Assembly: GCA_951804985.1 (NCBI GenBank) | Contig: OX638132.1 | Span: 87,858,696-87,922,695, forward strand | Length of the DNA stretch: 64,000 bases | DNA from: Dryomyza anilis | Taxonomy: Eukaryota; Arthropoda; Insecta; Diptera; Dryomyzidae | Direction: 5' to 3' | Shown: positions 38,001 to 49,192 of the stretch, piece by piece | How positions within the stretch are numbered: position 1 is the stretch's first letter | Layout of the letters: each line of letters starts with the position of its first letter | Program-made: the position numbers and the translations under genes | Notes under the pieces: generated by a model | Databases searched by the model: none | Told to the model about the DNA's origin: nothing | Seen by the model: only the letters and a program-made list of their open reading frames with translations

Positions 38001-41000
38001 GTAGCGAAAATCCGAATCTTCGCATTTTTAGCTATTTTAGAATTCGTGCGTAGTAGAATTCATTCGATGAAACATAAGGACTGCGTCGAAAAAAATTGTC
38101 CACTACAAAAATGAAAAAAATCTAGAATTCTAGTAATCGAATTTTTATAGAATAAAATATTTTATTTTGCAAATTATTTTTAGATTTAAAAAAAAATATA
38201 AAAAACCAGAAATTAATATTTTTTTAATAAAAAGTTTTAATTTTTCCGGAACCCCTTCCATTAATGTTGTAATGGTAGTGTCCGACACCCTCACAGCTGC
38301 TGAAGACCACTTTCTTTTAAAGTCTTGTAGGTCTTTGGCCACTTTTTTTGTTGTCTTCATCGCCCTTTTTACTAAAGCCCAATATCTCTCAATCGGCCTG
38401 AATTCTGGACAGTTTGGTGGATTGGCTTCTCTAGGCACCAAAATCACTGCATTTTGTTGGATCCACTCTAAGGCCGTTTTGCTGTAGTGACATGAAGCAA
38501 GGTCAGGCCAAAAAAATGTGGACACTTCATGTTGGCGTAAAAATGGAAGCAATCTCTTTTGCAAGCATTCCTTCACATATATTTCGCTATTAATTGTACC
38601 CGATGTCACGAATGAGCTGCTCCTTTTTCCACAACTGCAAATTGCCTGCCAAACAAGGAATTTCTTTGCGAATTTTGTCATTTTTTTTTTTTTATTTGAA
38701 TTTTTCAACGACATTTCCTCGAGAATCGGCTGTATAAAATTCCTGCCCAGGTAGCTGAGAAAAGTCCGCTAAAACATAAGTTTCCTCGTCCATTATGCAG
38801 CAATTGAATTTTAAAAAAAAATCTTGGTTCAGCTTTTTAGCTCGTTGTTTTGCGGTTTCATTCTTGACGGCATTTCTATCCGGAACTTTTTGGACCTTGT
38901 ACGTCTTCAGCCCAGCTTCTTTCTGAGTCCTGCGCACGAAAGATTCTGAGAAATCCGCCTTTCTCGCGAATTTCCTTCCGGATATGCTTGGATCTTTCTT
39001 TAAAATATTCACAACCTTCTTCGACTTTTCACGATCATGTAGGCCTTTTTTTTACCAGAACCTTTCTTCCGATCAATACTCAGGTCTTCCTTAAAGCGGT
39101 TGATAACGCGATAAATGGTCTTAGGGTTAGCCCCTACCTCCTTGGCAATTTTTTTAAAAGACCAACTAGGTTGTTTTTGAAAAATTTTAATTATATTTTC
39201 TCGCACTTCCACTTCGTTTGCCATTTTCGCGTTAAATAAATTTTGTATTGACTATAACTGACACAAATTATTTTCTGCCATTTAATTCAGAGCTACTATG
39301 ATCAAATTTTTTTAATTTGAATCTTGCAATAGCACATTATGGGAAGATATGTAACAGACAATTTTATTCGACGCAGTCCTTATTCCATTCCGCACCGATC
39401 ATAGAGTAGCTAAAAATTCGTATTCGTATAGAGGAGATTCGTATTTCCGCTTATATATTATTATAATAAATCAACCCGAATTTTGAATTAAGTACTTGGA
39501 ATTTGAAGTGCTGAAATAATGACTATTGGCCACATTTCCATGTTTAGATGACTTTAATTTGTCAAATGATTGCTTATAATTTTTAAAAAGAAACCTTAGC
39601 GGAGTTACTAGCATCCAAAGATGTTGCATATAAACCACTATACAAAAGTGATCATTATAACTTTGAACAGTATCTCTGTAAATAGTGGTTGGAAAAAATA
39701 TAAAAAAATGCATATCTCGAAACCCAAAATTCCATTGATATTGCAGTGGGTGAGTTGGCTCTAATACGATTTGAAATTTGTATTTCAACATTTTGATATT
39801 TCGACATTTTAATTTTCGACATTTGAGCTCCTTTAATAAAAAAAATGTATATTTATTTTCAAAGTTTTTTTTCGATAACTTTTAGCCTTAAAAATATTTT
39901 TCGAAATTTTTTGTTTCGGGATTTTAAGGCTTTTAAAAGTTTCGACATTTTTAGGTTTCGAAATTTTTTTTTATCGACTTATCATACGGATCCCTTCTTT
40001 CACATGTTATAGAGTACAAGAGAATATTCGTCTATTATTTACATTCAAGTGTTGCTGAATATAATTCAAGATAATTTTTTCAAACTACTAAGAATTATTA
40101 TTATTTATAAATGTAATATTATTAGTAGCCGCGGTAGCTCAGTGGTTAGTGCGTTGGACTGCGAGACGAAAGGTCCCCGGTTCAAGCCTGGACTGGGGCT
40201 AACAACATCTTTTCATAGAAACTTTTTTTTCTATACCTCGCTACCTCTCGTCAGTTAATGGCAAACCTACGAGAGTAAAAATTGCCTATGAAAAAGCTCT
40301 CACCCGCCGTTCGGATTCGGCAATAAACTGTAGGTCCCACCACTTTGAGTACAAATATAACATGCACAGCTCAAAATGGTGATAGAGCTCGGCCTATGTT
40401 CTTATAGAGCTGTAGTGCCAAACTATTATTATTATATTATAATATTATTATTTTAATACAATTGAGTAAAATTTTTAATTTGTAATTTTAATATTTAAAT
40501 AAAAACATTTATTGAATTATTTATTTAAATGTTCTGCATATAATATAACAAATTTGTAATATAACAAATTGTAATATAACAAATTTGTCACTCAATTGCT
40601 TTCCAATGTTTGCTGAATAAAATCATTTTCCTAAAATGGTCTTCCACACACCACTAACAGTTAACAACATGGTTACATGAGTTGTGGCATCAAAACGGCT
40701 AAATTGATCTACTTAAAATGGTATTTCTAAAATAATCTTTCATAAGCGTTATTTTCAAAATGGGCATTCTAAAATGGTTATTCTGAAATTATCTATCTGA
40801 AATGCTCTTTTTAAAAATGATCTTTCTAAAACGGTCTCTCTAAATGGTCATAATATAATATAAACATATAAAATATTCTTTCTTAGAATGATCTTCATAA
40901 AACGGTATTTCTATTATTTCAATTCTTATTAGCCTTTCTAAAATAGTCTTTCTTAAATGGTCTTCCTAAATGTATCTTCCTAAAATGACATTTCAAAAAT

Positions 41001-43386
41001 AGTCTTTCTAAAATGATCTTCTTGGTCTTCTTAAAATGTTATATTAAAAACGGTATTTCTAAAATAATGTTTCGAACACGTTCTTTAAAAAATGGTTTAT
41101 ATAAAATGGTTTATCTGAAATGATCTATCTAAAAAATGATCTTTCTAAAACGGTCTTTCTAAAAATGTCTTTCTAAATAGTCATTATAAAATATTCTTTC
41201 TTAGAATGATCTTCATAAAATGATATTTCTATTATGGAAATTCTTATTATCCTTTTTAAGGTAGTCTTTCCTAAATGACCTTCCCAAAATGGCATTCAAA
41301 AATAGTGCTTTATGTAATGGTTACATAAAATGTATTTCAAAAATAGCCTTTCTAAAATGATCTTCTTGGTCTTCTTCAAATGTTATATTAAAAATGGTAT
41401 TTCTAAAATAATGTTTCGAACACGTTCTTTAAAAAATGGTTTATCTAAAATGGTTAATCTGAAATGATCTATCTAAAATGATGTACCTAAAACGGTCCAT
41501 CTAAAAGTATCTTTCTAAAACGATCTTTCTAAAATAGTATTTCTTAAATTTTCTTTCTAATATGTTCTTTCTTAAACGATCTTTTTAAAATGCTATTTCA
41601 AAAATAAAATGATCTATTAGCTATTTTCTCTATCGTGTAAACTCGCCCTTATAATGATCTTCCTAAAACGGTATTTCTATTATTTCAATTCTTATTAGTG
41701 TTTCTAAAATATAATTTTTTAAATGATCGATGGCATTTCAAAAATAGTTATTCTAAAATTGTCTTCTTAAAATCGTATTTCTTAAAATTGTTTCTTTAAT
41801 GGTATTTCTAAAATGGCTTTTCTTAAACGATATTTTTAAAATGATATTACAAAAATGTATTTCAAAAAAATAGTCCTTCTAAAATGGTCCCTAAAAATGG
41901 AAATTCTTTGTAGTCTTTCTAAAATAATCTTTTTAAAATCGCATTTAAAAAATAGTCATTCTAAATAAAACTTTATAAATGGTTTTCCTAAAATGTTTTA
42001 CACAAAATGGTATTTCTAAAGTGATCTTTCGAATACGTTCTTTCAAAATATGTAATTCTAAAATGGTTATTCTGAAATGATCTATCTAGAATGATCTATT
42101 GTCCTTCTAAACAGTCTTTCTAAAATAGTATTTCTGAAAATGTCTTTCAGAAAATGGTCTCTCTTAAACGATCTTTTTAAATTGGTGTTTTCAAAATAGT
42201 CTTTCTAAAATGATTTTTATAAAAAGGAGTTTCTTAACAGATCGTCCTAAAATGATATTTCTAAAACATTATTGCTCTAATTGTAATTCTAAATGGTCTT
42301 TCTAAAATGGTCTTTTATAAATAGTGTTCTTAAAATGTACCTCGTAGAAAGCAGTTTTTAAAACAGTATTTTAAAAATGGCATTTCCAAAATAGTCTCTA
42401 AAATCTTTTTAAAAAAATAGTTTTCTCAGAATGATATTCTAAAAAGGTCTTTTTAAAAGAATCATTCTAAAATATTCGGTACAAAATATTCTTTCTAAAC
42501 TGCTTTCATCATCTAGCTCTCTCTCTATCTTACAGGTGAACACATCGAAGACAAACCGCACAAGCGCAACTCTGTGCGCCTCACCATACGCAAAGTCATG
42601 TACGCACCGTCCAAAGTGGGCGAACAGCCATCCATCGAAGTGAGCAAAGAGTTCATGATGAAACCAAATAAAATCCATCTCGAGGCCAGCTTGGACAAGG
42701 AGCTCTACCATCATGGCGAGAAGATATCAGTGAACGTGCATGTGGCCAACAATTCGAATCGTTCCGTCAAGAAGATCAAAGTGTGCGTGCGTCAATTCGC
42801 CGACATCTGCCTGTTTTCGACGGCCCAATACAAGTCGGTGGTGGCAGAGACCGAATCGGAGGAGGGTGTTCAGGTGCAGCCTGGTTTTACGCTCTCCAAG
42901 GTATTCGAGTTAACGCCGTTGCTGGCCAACAACAAGGACAAATGGGGTTTAGCCTTGGATGGGCAGCTCAAGCACGAAGACACCAATCTGGCGTCCAGCA
43001 CATTGATATCGAATCCAGCACAACGCGAAAGTCTCGGCATTATTGTGCACTACAAGGTAAAGGTTAAACTGATGATTAGCGGCCCACTGCTGGGCAATGA
43101 TTTGGTGGCCGAACTGCCTTTTACGCTGATGCATCCCAAGCCGGAGGAGGAGGATCTGAACGCATTGCTGGGTGAGCGTTCGCCGCGTCAGAGCTTGCGT
43201 GACGCACAGCAATTGACTGTGGCGGCGGGTGGTGCAAATGCACTTGCGGCGGGAGCGGAAAACGTTAGCGCCGATGTGCCGACCACGAATTTGATACAAT
43301 TGGACGAGGACGAAAATGCAGACGATGACATTATATTCGAGGATTTTGCACGCTTGCGACTCAAGGGCGCCGAAACAGAAGCCTAG
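35057..43386 (+). CDS. krz: Kurtz, non-visual beta-arrestin (two coding exons)
   Basis: Exon 1 is 35057-35618 (donor G|GTGAGT) and exon 2 is 42536-43386 (acceptor TTACAG|GTGAA). They join in frame to 470 residues, the length I recall for Drosophila Krz. Beta-arrestins bind phosphorylated GPCRs, stop G-protein signalling and link receptors to clathrin. The arrestin signature [19 protein letters not shown] is at residues 99-117, followed by the N- and C-terminal arrestin folds. The tail carries a clathrin box LIQLD (440-444) and an AP2-binding FxxFxxxR motif (Phe455, Phe458, Arg462) in an acidic stretch, which marks it as non-visual. A fly-typical Gln-rich N-terminal leader occupies residues 10-18. 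The start was chosen for its CAACA context and family length; an upstream in-frame ATG at 34982 would add 25 residues. Modulo lies divergently 2.0 kb upstream. The 6.9-kb intron is mostly transposons and minisatellite. Confidence 0.95.
35619..37690 (+). other. 5' part of kurtz intron 1
   Basis: AT-rich with a G-run at about 35744-35757 and the CA microsatellite. Nothing coding. Confidence 0.6.
36013..36040. repeat. CA microsatellite in kurtz intron 1
   Basis: ACACACACACACGCACACAC run. Confidence 0.85.
38077..39380 (-). mobile_element. ITmD37E (Tc1/mariner superfamily) DNA transposon, full length
   Basis: A 1304-bp element bounded by inverted repeats that match at 23 of 24 bases (AGGACTGCGTCGAA, then A or T, then AAAATTGTC) and flanked on both sides by a TA target duplication (38075-38076 and 39381-39382). 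It encodes one transposase on the minus strand. The spacing between the second catalytic Asp and the Glu is 37 residues, placing it in the ITmD37E family described from mosquitoes and flies. It sits in kurtz intron 1, antisense to kurtz. Confidence 0.92.
38145..39224 (-). pseudogene. ITmD37E transposase, interrupted by two frame breaks
   Basis: The protein is spread over three frames: 39224 to about 39050, about 39045-38692, and about 38710-38145. The N-terminus ([15 protein letters not shown]) carries a helix-turn-helix with [20 protein letters not shown]. The catalytic residues are all present: Asp in MDEETY, Asp in [10 protein letters not shown], and Glu in [11 protein letters not shown]. 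The first frame break lies in the A-run after GSGKKK, where the adjacent frame continues [15 protein letters not shown]. The second lies at the A-run after VEKFK, where another frame continues [15 protein letters not shown]. Total length of about 340 residues is normal for the family. As written the gene cannot make one protein. Confidence 0.88.
40128..40440 (+). mobile_element. tRNA-derived SINE, copy A
   Basis: The head reads GCCGCGGTAGCTCAGTGG (RNA polymerase III A box) and about 35 bp later GGTTCAAGCC (B box). A body of about 230 bp follows, ending in GCCAAACTATTATTATT. The acceptor arms do not pair, so it is not a functional tRNA gene. It lies in kurtz intron 1. Confidence 0.8.
40615..42500. 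repeat. Long degenerate minisatellite, CTAAAATGGTCTTT-type, in kurtz intron 1
   Basis: About 1.9 kb of 14-17-bp degenerate units such as TTCTAAAATGGTCTTTCT and TAAAATGATCTTC. Larger-order repeats exist: the block AATAATGTTTCGAACACGTT occurs near 41062 and 41407. It ends about 35 bp before the kurtz exon 2 acceptor. Confidence 0.9.
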
Positions 43387-44744
43387 GATTCGTCATAAAG
43401 GGGGCGCCTTAAATAAGGGTTTAATAAGGATTTAAAGGATTGGGGGCGGCTGCGGCTAAATTGAGGGGATAATGCTAAACAAAAAATTGAAAATATTATT
43501 TGACGCAAGAGATTGAAAAGTTTCTATAAGAAAATGGTGTGCAAAATTTAACGAATTTGTAAAATAGTTGATGTCAAACATCACTTAATCACTAAACAAG
43601 ATAAAAAAAAACAAAAGATTATTAGGGCGTGTAGGGGGCCTAGGCAGTATGAAATCCAATTTCACACAAATATTTTCGTTATATATTATTTCTAATGAAA
43701 TTCTTTAAGCATTTACTTTGTATTTAAATTGCTGCATTTTTTGATTTTCATTAAACTAAAGTGTATTTTTTTTTTCATAAACATATTCAACAAGTAATGC
43801 AGAATTAAGTACTGCGAACTATAGTAGAAATTGTGTGTATTAAAGCTAAGTAAAAAAAAACAAAAAACTATTAAATGTTGGCAACAAAAACTCTATATAT
43901 TTCTTAAGAGATTAATTACAACTAATTTATTCGCAATTCCTTAACTACAGCCAAAGTCTACATTAAACTTATATTTATATATGTAAATGTATAATATAAA
44001 CGATTAACATGTGTCTATGCTATAAAACTATCATCGTATAAATAAATTCATTAATATATATATATAATTAATTTATCAAGCAAACTGTATTTGTTAGCAG
44101 CGGGAAGTCCAATTTGTTGAACTAATTTGTATTTGTATTAAATTGAGAAAACATTTAGATTGATCAACAAATTATATTTCCTGTTGAACAAACATTCCAT
44201 AGGCTACATTTCGAAATACAACAACAAAATGTCATGAAGCACAAAATTATAACAATTATTACACCGATATCTAATAGACTTTTAAAGGCATCTTTGTACA
44301 TTTGACTAAACACAGCACATTGAAAATACGAATTCGTTAAACTTGTGATATACTTGCATGTGCAACAACCAACTCGAATGTTTGTTTAAATTTTGATTAA
44401 ACTACGATATGATTTTCATATGAGCATGTCATACATACAACACTTCTATAAAATTTGAGGGTGTTGATTTTGGCTACATACTTAGATTTGTTTGATCATG
44501 TAACGTTTTAAGAAAAATGTTTATTGGTAATGTTGGCTCATTTTTAGTCAGTTTTTAAAATAAAAATATCTTTACTAAAGTAGCATTGTATATAAAATAT
44601 TCTTCCGCGAGATTGTCTTCATTTGAAACTATACAAAATTCCTGTTTAAAATCGATCGGTAGTTGAAAAGTTAGTAATTATTTGCTAAATTGAATAGAAA
44701 ACACTGCATTACCGACAAATTAGAGTTTAGTCTCCAAATTTAGC
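43387..44744 (+). other. Probable kurtz 3' UTR and flank
   Basis: AT-rich. A TATAAATAAA lies near 44036-44045 as one possible poly(A) signal, about 650 bp after the stop. No other feature. Confidence 0.4.
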
Positions 44745-46180
44745 AATTGTCTTTCTAAAATGGTCTTTCATAAACGATCATTTAAAAATGATATTACAAA
44801 AAAATTATTTCAAATATAGACCTTCTCGAATAATCTTTATAAAATGTTCATTATAAAAAGGCAATACTTATTATGCTTTCTAAAATTGTCAAAAATATAC
44901 CTTCTCGAATAATCTTTATAAAATGTTGATTATAAAAAGGCAATACTTATTAGCCTTCTAAAATAGTTTTTTTAAAGTGATCTTTTAAAAATAGTCCTTC
45001 TAAAATGTTCTTTATAAAATGGTCTTCCTAAAATGTTCTACTCAAAATGGCAATTCTAAAATGATCTTTCGAACAGGTTCATTCAAATATGGGAATTTTA
45101 AAATAGTTATTCTGAAATGATCTATCTAAAATGATCTATCTAAAATGCTCTATTTAAATGAGCCTTGCAAAGTGATCTTTCAAAAACAGTCTTATCTAAA
45201 ATAGTATTACTGAAATTGTCTTCTTAAAATGGTTTTTCTTAAACGATCTGTGTAAAATGCTTTGTCCAAAATAGTTCTTCTAAAGTGATCTTTTCATGAA
45301 GCTTTTTCTTTAAATGGTCATTATAAAATAGTCTTTCTTGATTTTTCTAATACGGTCTTTCTATAATGGCAATTCCTAATAGCCTTTCTAAAAAAGTCTT
45401 TTTAAAATTGTCTTTTAAAATTGTCTCTTTAAAACGGCATTTCTAAAATAGTTCTTTTAAAATGTACTTTATAAATATTTTTCATAAATTGTTTTTCTCA
45501 AAATTGTATTTCTAAGGGCCAGTTTTTCAGTGCTAGTTGAACTTTGTTTGTGGTTTAAACTTCGTTTAAAATCATAATCGATTTTTTCAGTGAACTTCAA
45601 CAGTCGTTTAAACTTAGTTTAAACGACCGATGCTGATGGTTAAATAAATTTTTTTCACAACACTTTTCACTATTTTCTGTCGCTGCGCTGTTTCACAAAT
45701 TATTACTAATTTTTGTATTTTTGCACACTATGTATTGAAAAAAAGTCTCACGTGCAATTCAGTTGCTCCATCTCTTGTTTAAATTTAAAAATACATTAAT
45801 TTTATTTTTCTGATTTTTTTTTTTATTTATTTAATTTTGAATGACATTTATCAGAAGTCAATATCGAGAGAATTATTTGTCATTTGCCTGTGGTGCCATA
45901 TGTATTGTCTTGGTCTGTGTTCATTCTAAACTATCACTGAAAAACTGCTAACAAAATTAAACGACGTTTAATTTAAAGAGAAGATTAATTAAACGGAGTT
46001 TAAACTACGTTTAAACGAGCACTGAAAAACTGGCCCTAAAATGGCATTTTTATAATGGCATTTCTAAAAGAGTCATTCTAAAATTATCTTTCTTAAATGA
46101 TCCTTCTAGAACCGACTTTCTAAAATGGTAATTCCAAATAGTTTTTCTTTAATGTTCTTTCTAAAATGACTGTTATAATC
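44745..46180. repeat. Second array of the same minisatellite, downstream of kurtz
   Basis: The same TTCTAAAATGGTCTTT-type units begin about 1.36 kb after the kurtz stop. They are interrupted by the TIR element 45516-46036 and continue after it. Confidence 0.88.
45516..46036. mobile_element. TIR element of the GGGCCAGTTTTTCAG family, copy 2
   Basis: 521 bp, with ends GGGCCAGTTTTTCAGTGCT and the inverse. TAA flanks both sides (45513-45515, 46037-46039). It is inserted in the CTAAAATGGTCTTT minisatellite, which resumes after it. The 3-bp TAA duplication suggests a PIF/Harbinger-type non-autonomous element. Confidence 0.82.
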
Positions 46181-46273
46181 TGTTCGGATCTAAACTTGAA
46201 AAACATTTATTGTTTTTTAGACTATTAAATTATTTTATAGATTTATTAGATCTAATGATAAAAAGAAAAAATG

Positions 46274-46445
46274 CGAGTTTGTCTAAATTCGGTAATTGGA
46301 CATCTGTAAAGTCGTAAATTAGTCGAGCAATCATTTGATTCAATTTAGTTTGCTCCAAGATTTGCTAAATTGAATAGAAAACACTGCATTACCGTCAAAT
46401 TTAGTTTAGTCTTAAATGTTTGACAAACTTGCACACTGACCCTAA
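46274..46445. mobile_element. MITE-like inverted pair, GAGTTTGNCTAAATT family, copy 1
   Basis: GCGAGTTTGTCTAAATTCGG at left and GTTTGACAAACTTGCACAC at right form imperfect inverted ends. Interior GAAAACACTGCATTACCG is shared with about 44697 and (inverted) about 49050. Confidence 0.5.
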
Positions 46446-47011
46446 ATAGTTTTCAAGATGTTGTGATCTAAACTTGAAAAGCATTTTTTAGGGTATGTAT
46501 TAAATTATCTAGAAAACTATAATTCTAGATCTAATAATAAAAAGGAAAGTGGTTACTCAGAATAGAGTCCATATCAATGATCTAAACTTTGAAAATTTCC
46601 CTTCAAACATAATTTTCATACTCTTTTTTTCTAATCGAAATTTAATACAAATATTTTTAAATAATAACATCATAATTATTTGTATACTTATTGTATAACA
46701 ATTTACTACTACAATTTTTTACTAATTAATTGTGAAATCCAAAAGTGAACAAATTTCAATTGTTAGTTTGAACTAGGTTCTGAAATCATGGATCATTTAC
46801 TTTTTAACATTATGTATTTAAGAACACCAAATTGAATAATATCCCCTTATTTCTTAAACGAAATGTGATTCGTAATAAAAATACTTCAGAAATGCCAGTG
46901 AAAATTATATTTGTATTAAATGAAATGAAAACGACGCCGAAATGAACAAGTAAAATAAAAACTGTCACTGAAATTTTTGACGAATTTATTTTCGTTTTAC
47001 GAAATAAGTGG

Positions 47012-47322
47012 CCAACAAACCAAACGATAATTTTACGATATCAAAACGATATCATTAGGCTCAAATTGTCGTTTTCGATAATCTATAATGATACGAAGAC
47101 GATAGGGTTTTCGATAAAAACGAACTTGTCTAAAACGATATCGTTGTTTTTGTCGTTATTCATATCGAGATTATAGCATAAATGGATTTATTTTCGATAA
47201 ACAAATTTCATTTGTACAGAAAATTTTATTTTTTGACAAAAACTTGGAGTTTTATATCTAAAATTTATCATAATTATATCGAATTTAAAAATTATCGTCA
47301 AATGGTTTGTATGGGGGGGAAT
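47012..47322. mobile_element. ACGATATC-rich repeat element, copy 2 (short)
   Basis: Same left and right blocks as 11966-12840 with most of the interior missing. Several GATATCGTTTT motifs in both orientations. Confidence 0.5.
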
Positions 47323-47823
47323 AGTTATCAAAACTTTTACAGTTTGGGTTCAAACTTTTAATATAAATTTGAAATTTATATTAAAAGTAAAATCGATACC
47401 AAAAAATTAGCAATTTTAATCGTTAGTTTAGACTATGTTCTGGATAATCGTGGATAATTTTATTTTTTATCATTGGATTTTTAATACAAAACAAATTATT
47501 GAAAACAAATCTAAAATAAACAAAATATTTGATGTTTACATTCAAATATATTGAAATCTATTTTGAATGCAGCCAATCCATTTAATATTAAAACATGCTT
47601 TGAAAATTTAAAGAAAAATTGCATTTCAAATTTTTGTGTTAAACTACTTTTTTTTGTTTTATATATTTTTATTCTGCAATCAATTTTTGATTGTAATTAT
47701 ATTCTAAATTATCAAACTCGATATCAATCAGCACGCTAAAATTATATAAAAATGATGTATAGCATGTTCATAGGAACACGTTTTGAACACTAACAAAAAA
47801 GTTGCATAAATGTTTGATCAATA

Positions 47824-48045
47824 GGAGAGTTATTAATTTAATAGTATACAAAAAATAAGTATAAAATTCAAATTTATTGAGACATTAAAGATCATAATAT
47901 AGTGGAGTTAATTATGATAACTTGAAACTATATAGTAAAAAATAAATATTTTCACTTAAATTCCTAATAATTTTTATAGTATTTTGTAGTATTTAATAGT
48001 ATTTGCTGATTAAAATAATAATTTAACCTATTGACCAATTTAAAA
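47824..48045 (-). mobile_element. Probable decayed relative of the CACCCAG MITE
   Basis: Contains AATAGTATACAAAAAATAAG, GTATTTAATAGTATTT and CCTATTGACC in the same order as copy 3, but the terminal repeats are lost. Confidence 0.4.
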
Positions 48046-48645
48046 TGCAAAAATCTATTAATTTTATGGTATTTTTTTAATTCGAATATTTTTCATAATA
48101 GCCCTTTTTTTGTTATATTGGCAGCTGAAAAGCTATAATGGAAATTTTTATAAAAACAAATTTAAAATGCATAAAACTATTAATTTTATGGTATTTTTTG
48201 AATTCGAAAATTTTTTATAATAGCCCTTTTTTTTGTTATATTGGCAGCTGAAAAGCTATAATTGAAATTGTTATAAACACTAATTTAAAATGCAAAAAAC
48301 TATTAATTTTATGGTATTTTTTGAATTCGAATATTTTTCATAATAGCCCTTTTTTTGTTATATTGGCAGCTGAAAAGCTATAATTGAAATTGTTATAAAG
48401 ACCAATTTAAAAGGCAAAAAACTATTAATTTTATGGTATTTTTTGAATTCGAATATTTTTCATAATAGCCCTTTTTTTTATTATATTGGCAGCTGAAAAG
48501 CTATGATTGAAATTGTTATGAAGACCAATTTAAAATTAAAAAACTATTAATTTTATGGTATTTTTTGAATTCGAATATTTTTCATAATAGCCCTTTTTTT
48601 TTGTTATATTGGCAGCTGAAAAGCTATAATTGAAATTGTAAAAAA
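48038..48645. repeat. 122-bp satellite, five tandem units
   Basis: Each unit contains AAAACTATTAATTTTATGG, GAATTCGAATATTTTTCATA, ATAGCCCTTTTTTTGTTATA and TTGGCAGCTGAAAAGCTATA. GAATTC sites fall at 48200, 48323, 48445 and 48567, giving periods of 122-123 bp. Confidence 0.92.
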
Positions 48646-49007
48646 TGCATTATTTAATTTGCAAAAGACTGCATTTAATTAATAATACGAAACCCCTTTG
48701 TTCAAATATTTTTGAAAAACTATTAAATATTATATTTTTGAAATATATGTATCAAACTTGCCACATGCAACTATAAGCTTTTTGTGTAAATTATTTAGGC
48801 GCATTTTTAAAAAAACATTGAAAACATATTTTCTTTAGTTTAATGCAAAATATTATTGCAAAACTAGAAAAAGCAAAATTTAACGATATAAAATGTCAAT
48901 TATAATAATAACTCATATTGAACCAATGGTTTTCAAAGAGTTTAAAATTTGACAACTTAAAAAAAAAACAAAAATATATCTTACTTTGATATTTAGAGTC
49001 TAAATTA

Positions 49008-49192
49008 AGGGTGTGTCCGAGTTTGACTAAATTGCAAATGTTTTTCGGTAATGCAGTTTTTTCTCATTGAGTTAAGTATATTTTTGAGCAAACTTGATTG
49101 TAGTAAATGACAGCAAACAGACATAATCGATTTATTACGGATTTTAATAATTAGCGAAAACTCAGCAATTTAGTCGAACTCGCACACATCCT
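49008..49192. mobile_element. MITE-like inverted pair, GAGTTTGACTAAATTGC family, copy 2
   Basis: Left AGGGTGTGTCCGAGTTTGAC and right, reversed, AGGATGTGTGCGAGTTCGAC, both followed by TAAATTGC. About 185 bp. Confidence 0.6.

Larger units (their letters stand above)
37691..39981. mobile_element. Inverted-repeat (foldback-like) element hosting the ITmD37E insertion
   Basis: Left arm 37691-38070 is made of degenerate short repeats of AAATNTCGAAA type and starts TAAGTCGA. The right arm, about 39395-39981, carries the same motifs inverted (TTTCGACATTTTNAG) and ends TCGACTTA. The innermost parts, around 38010-38060 and 39400-39440, also pair (AGCTATTTTAGAATTCG against CGAATTTTTAGCTA). The ITmD37E element lies exactly between them, so it appears to have jumped into the loop. 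Confidence 0.6.

Noticed and set aside
40128..40205. Functional tRNA gene at the SINE head (also at 59293)
   Set aside because: A and B boxes are good, but the 5' and 3' acceptor strands do not pair and the same body follows in every copy.
40049..40258. Frame reading [21 protein letters not shown]
   Set aside because: It is the tRNA-like head of a SINE translated, a common false protein in databases.
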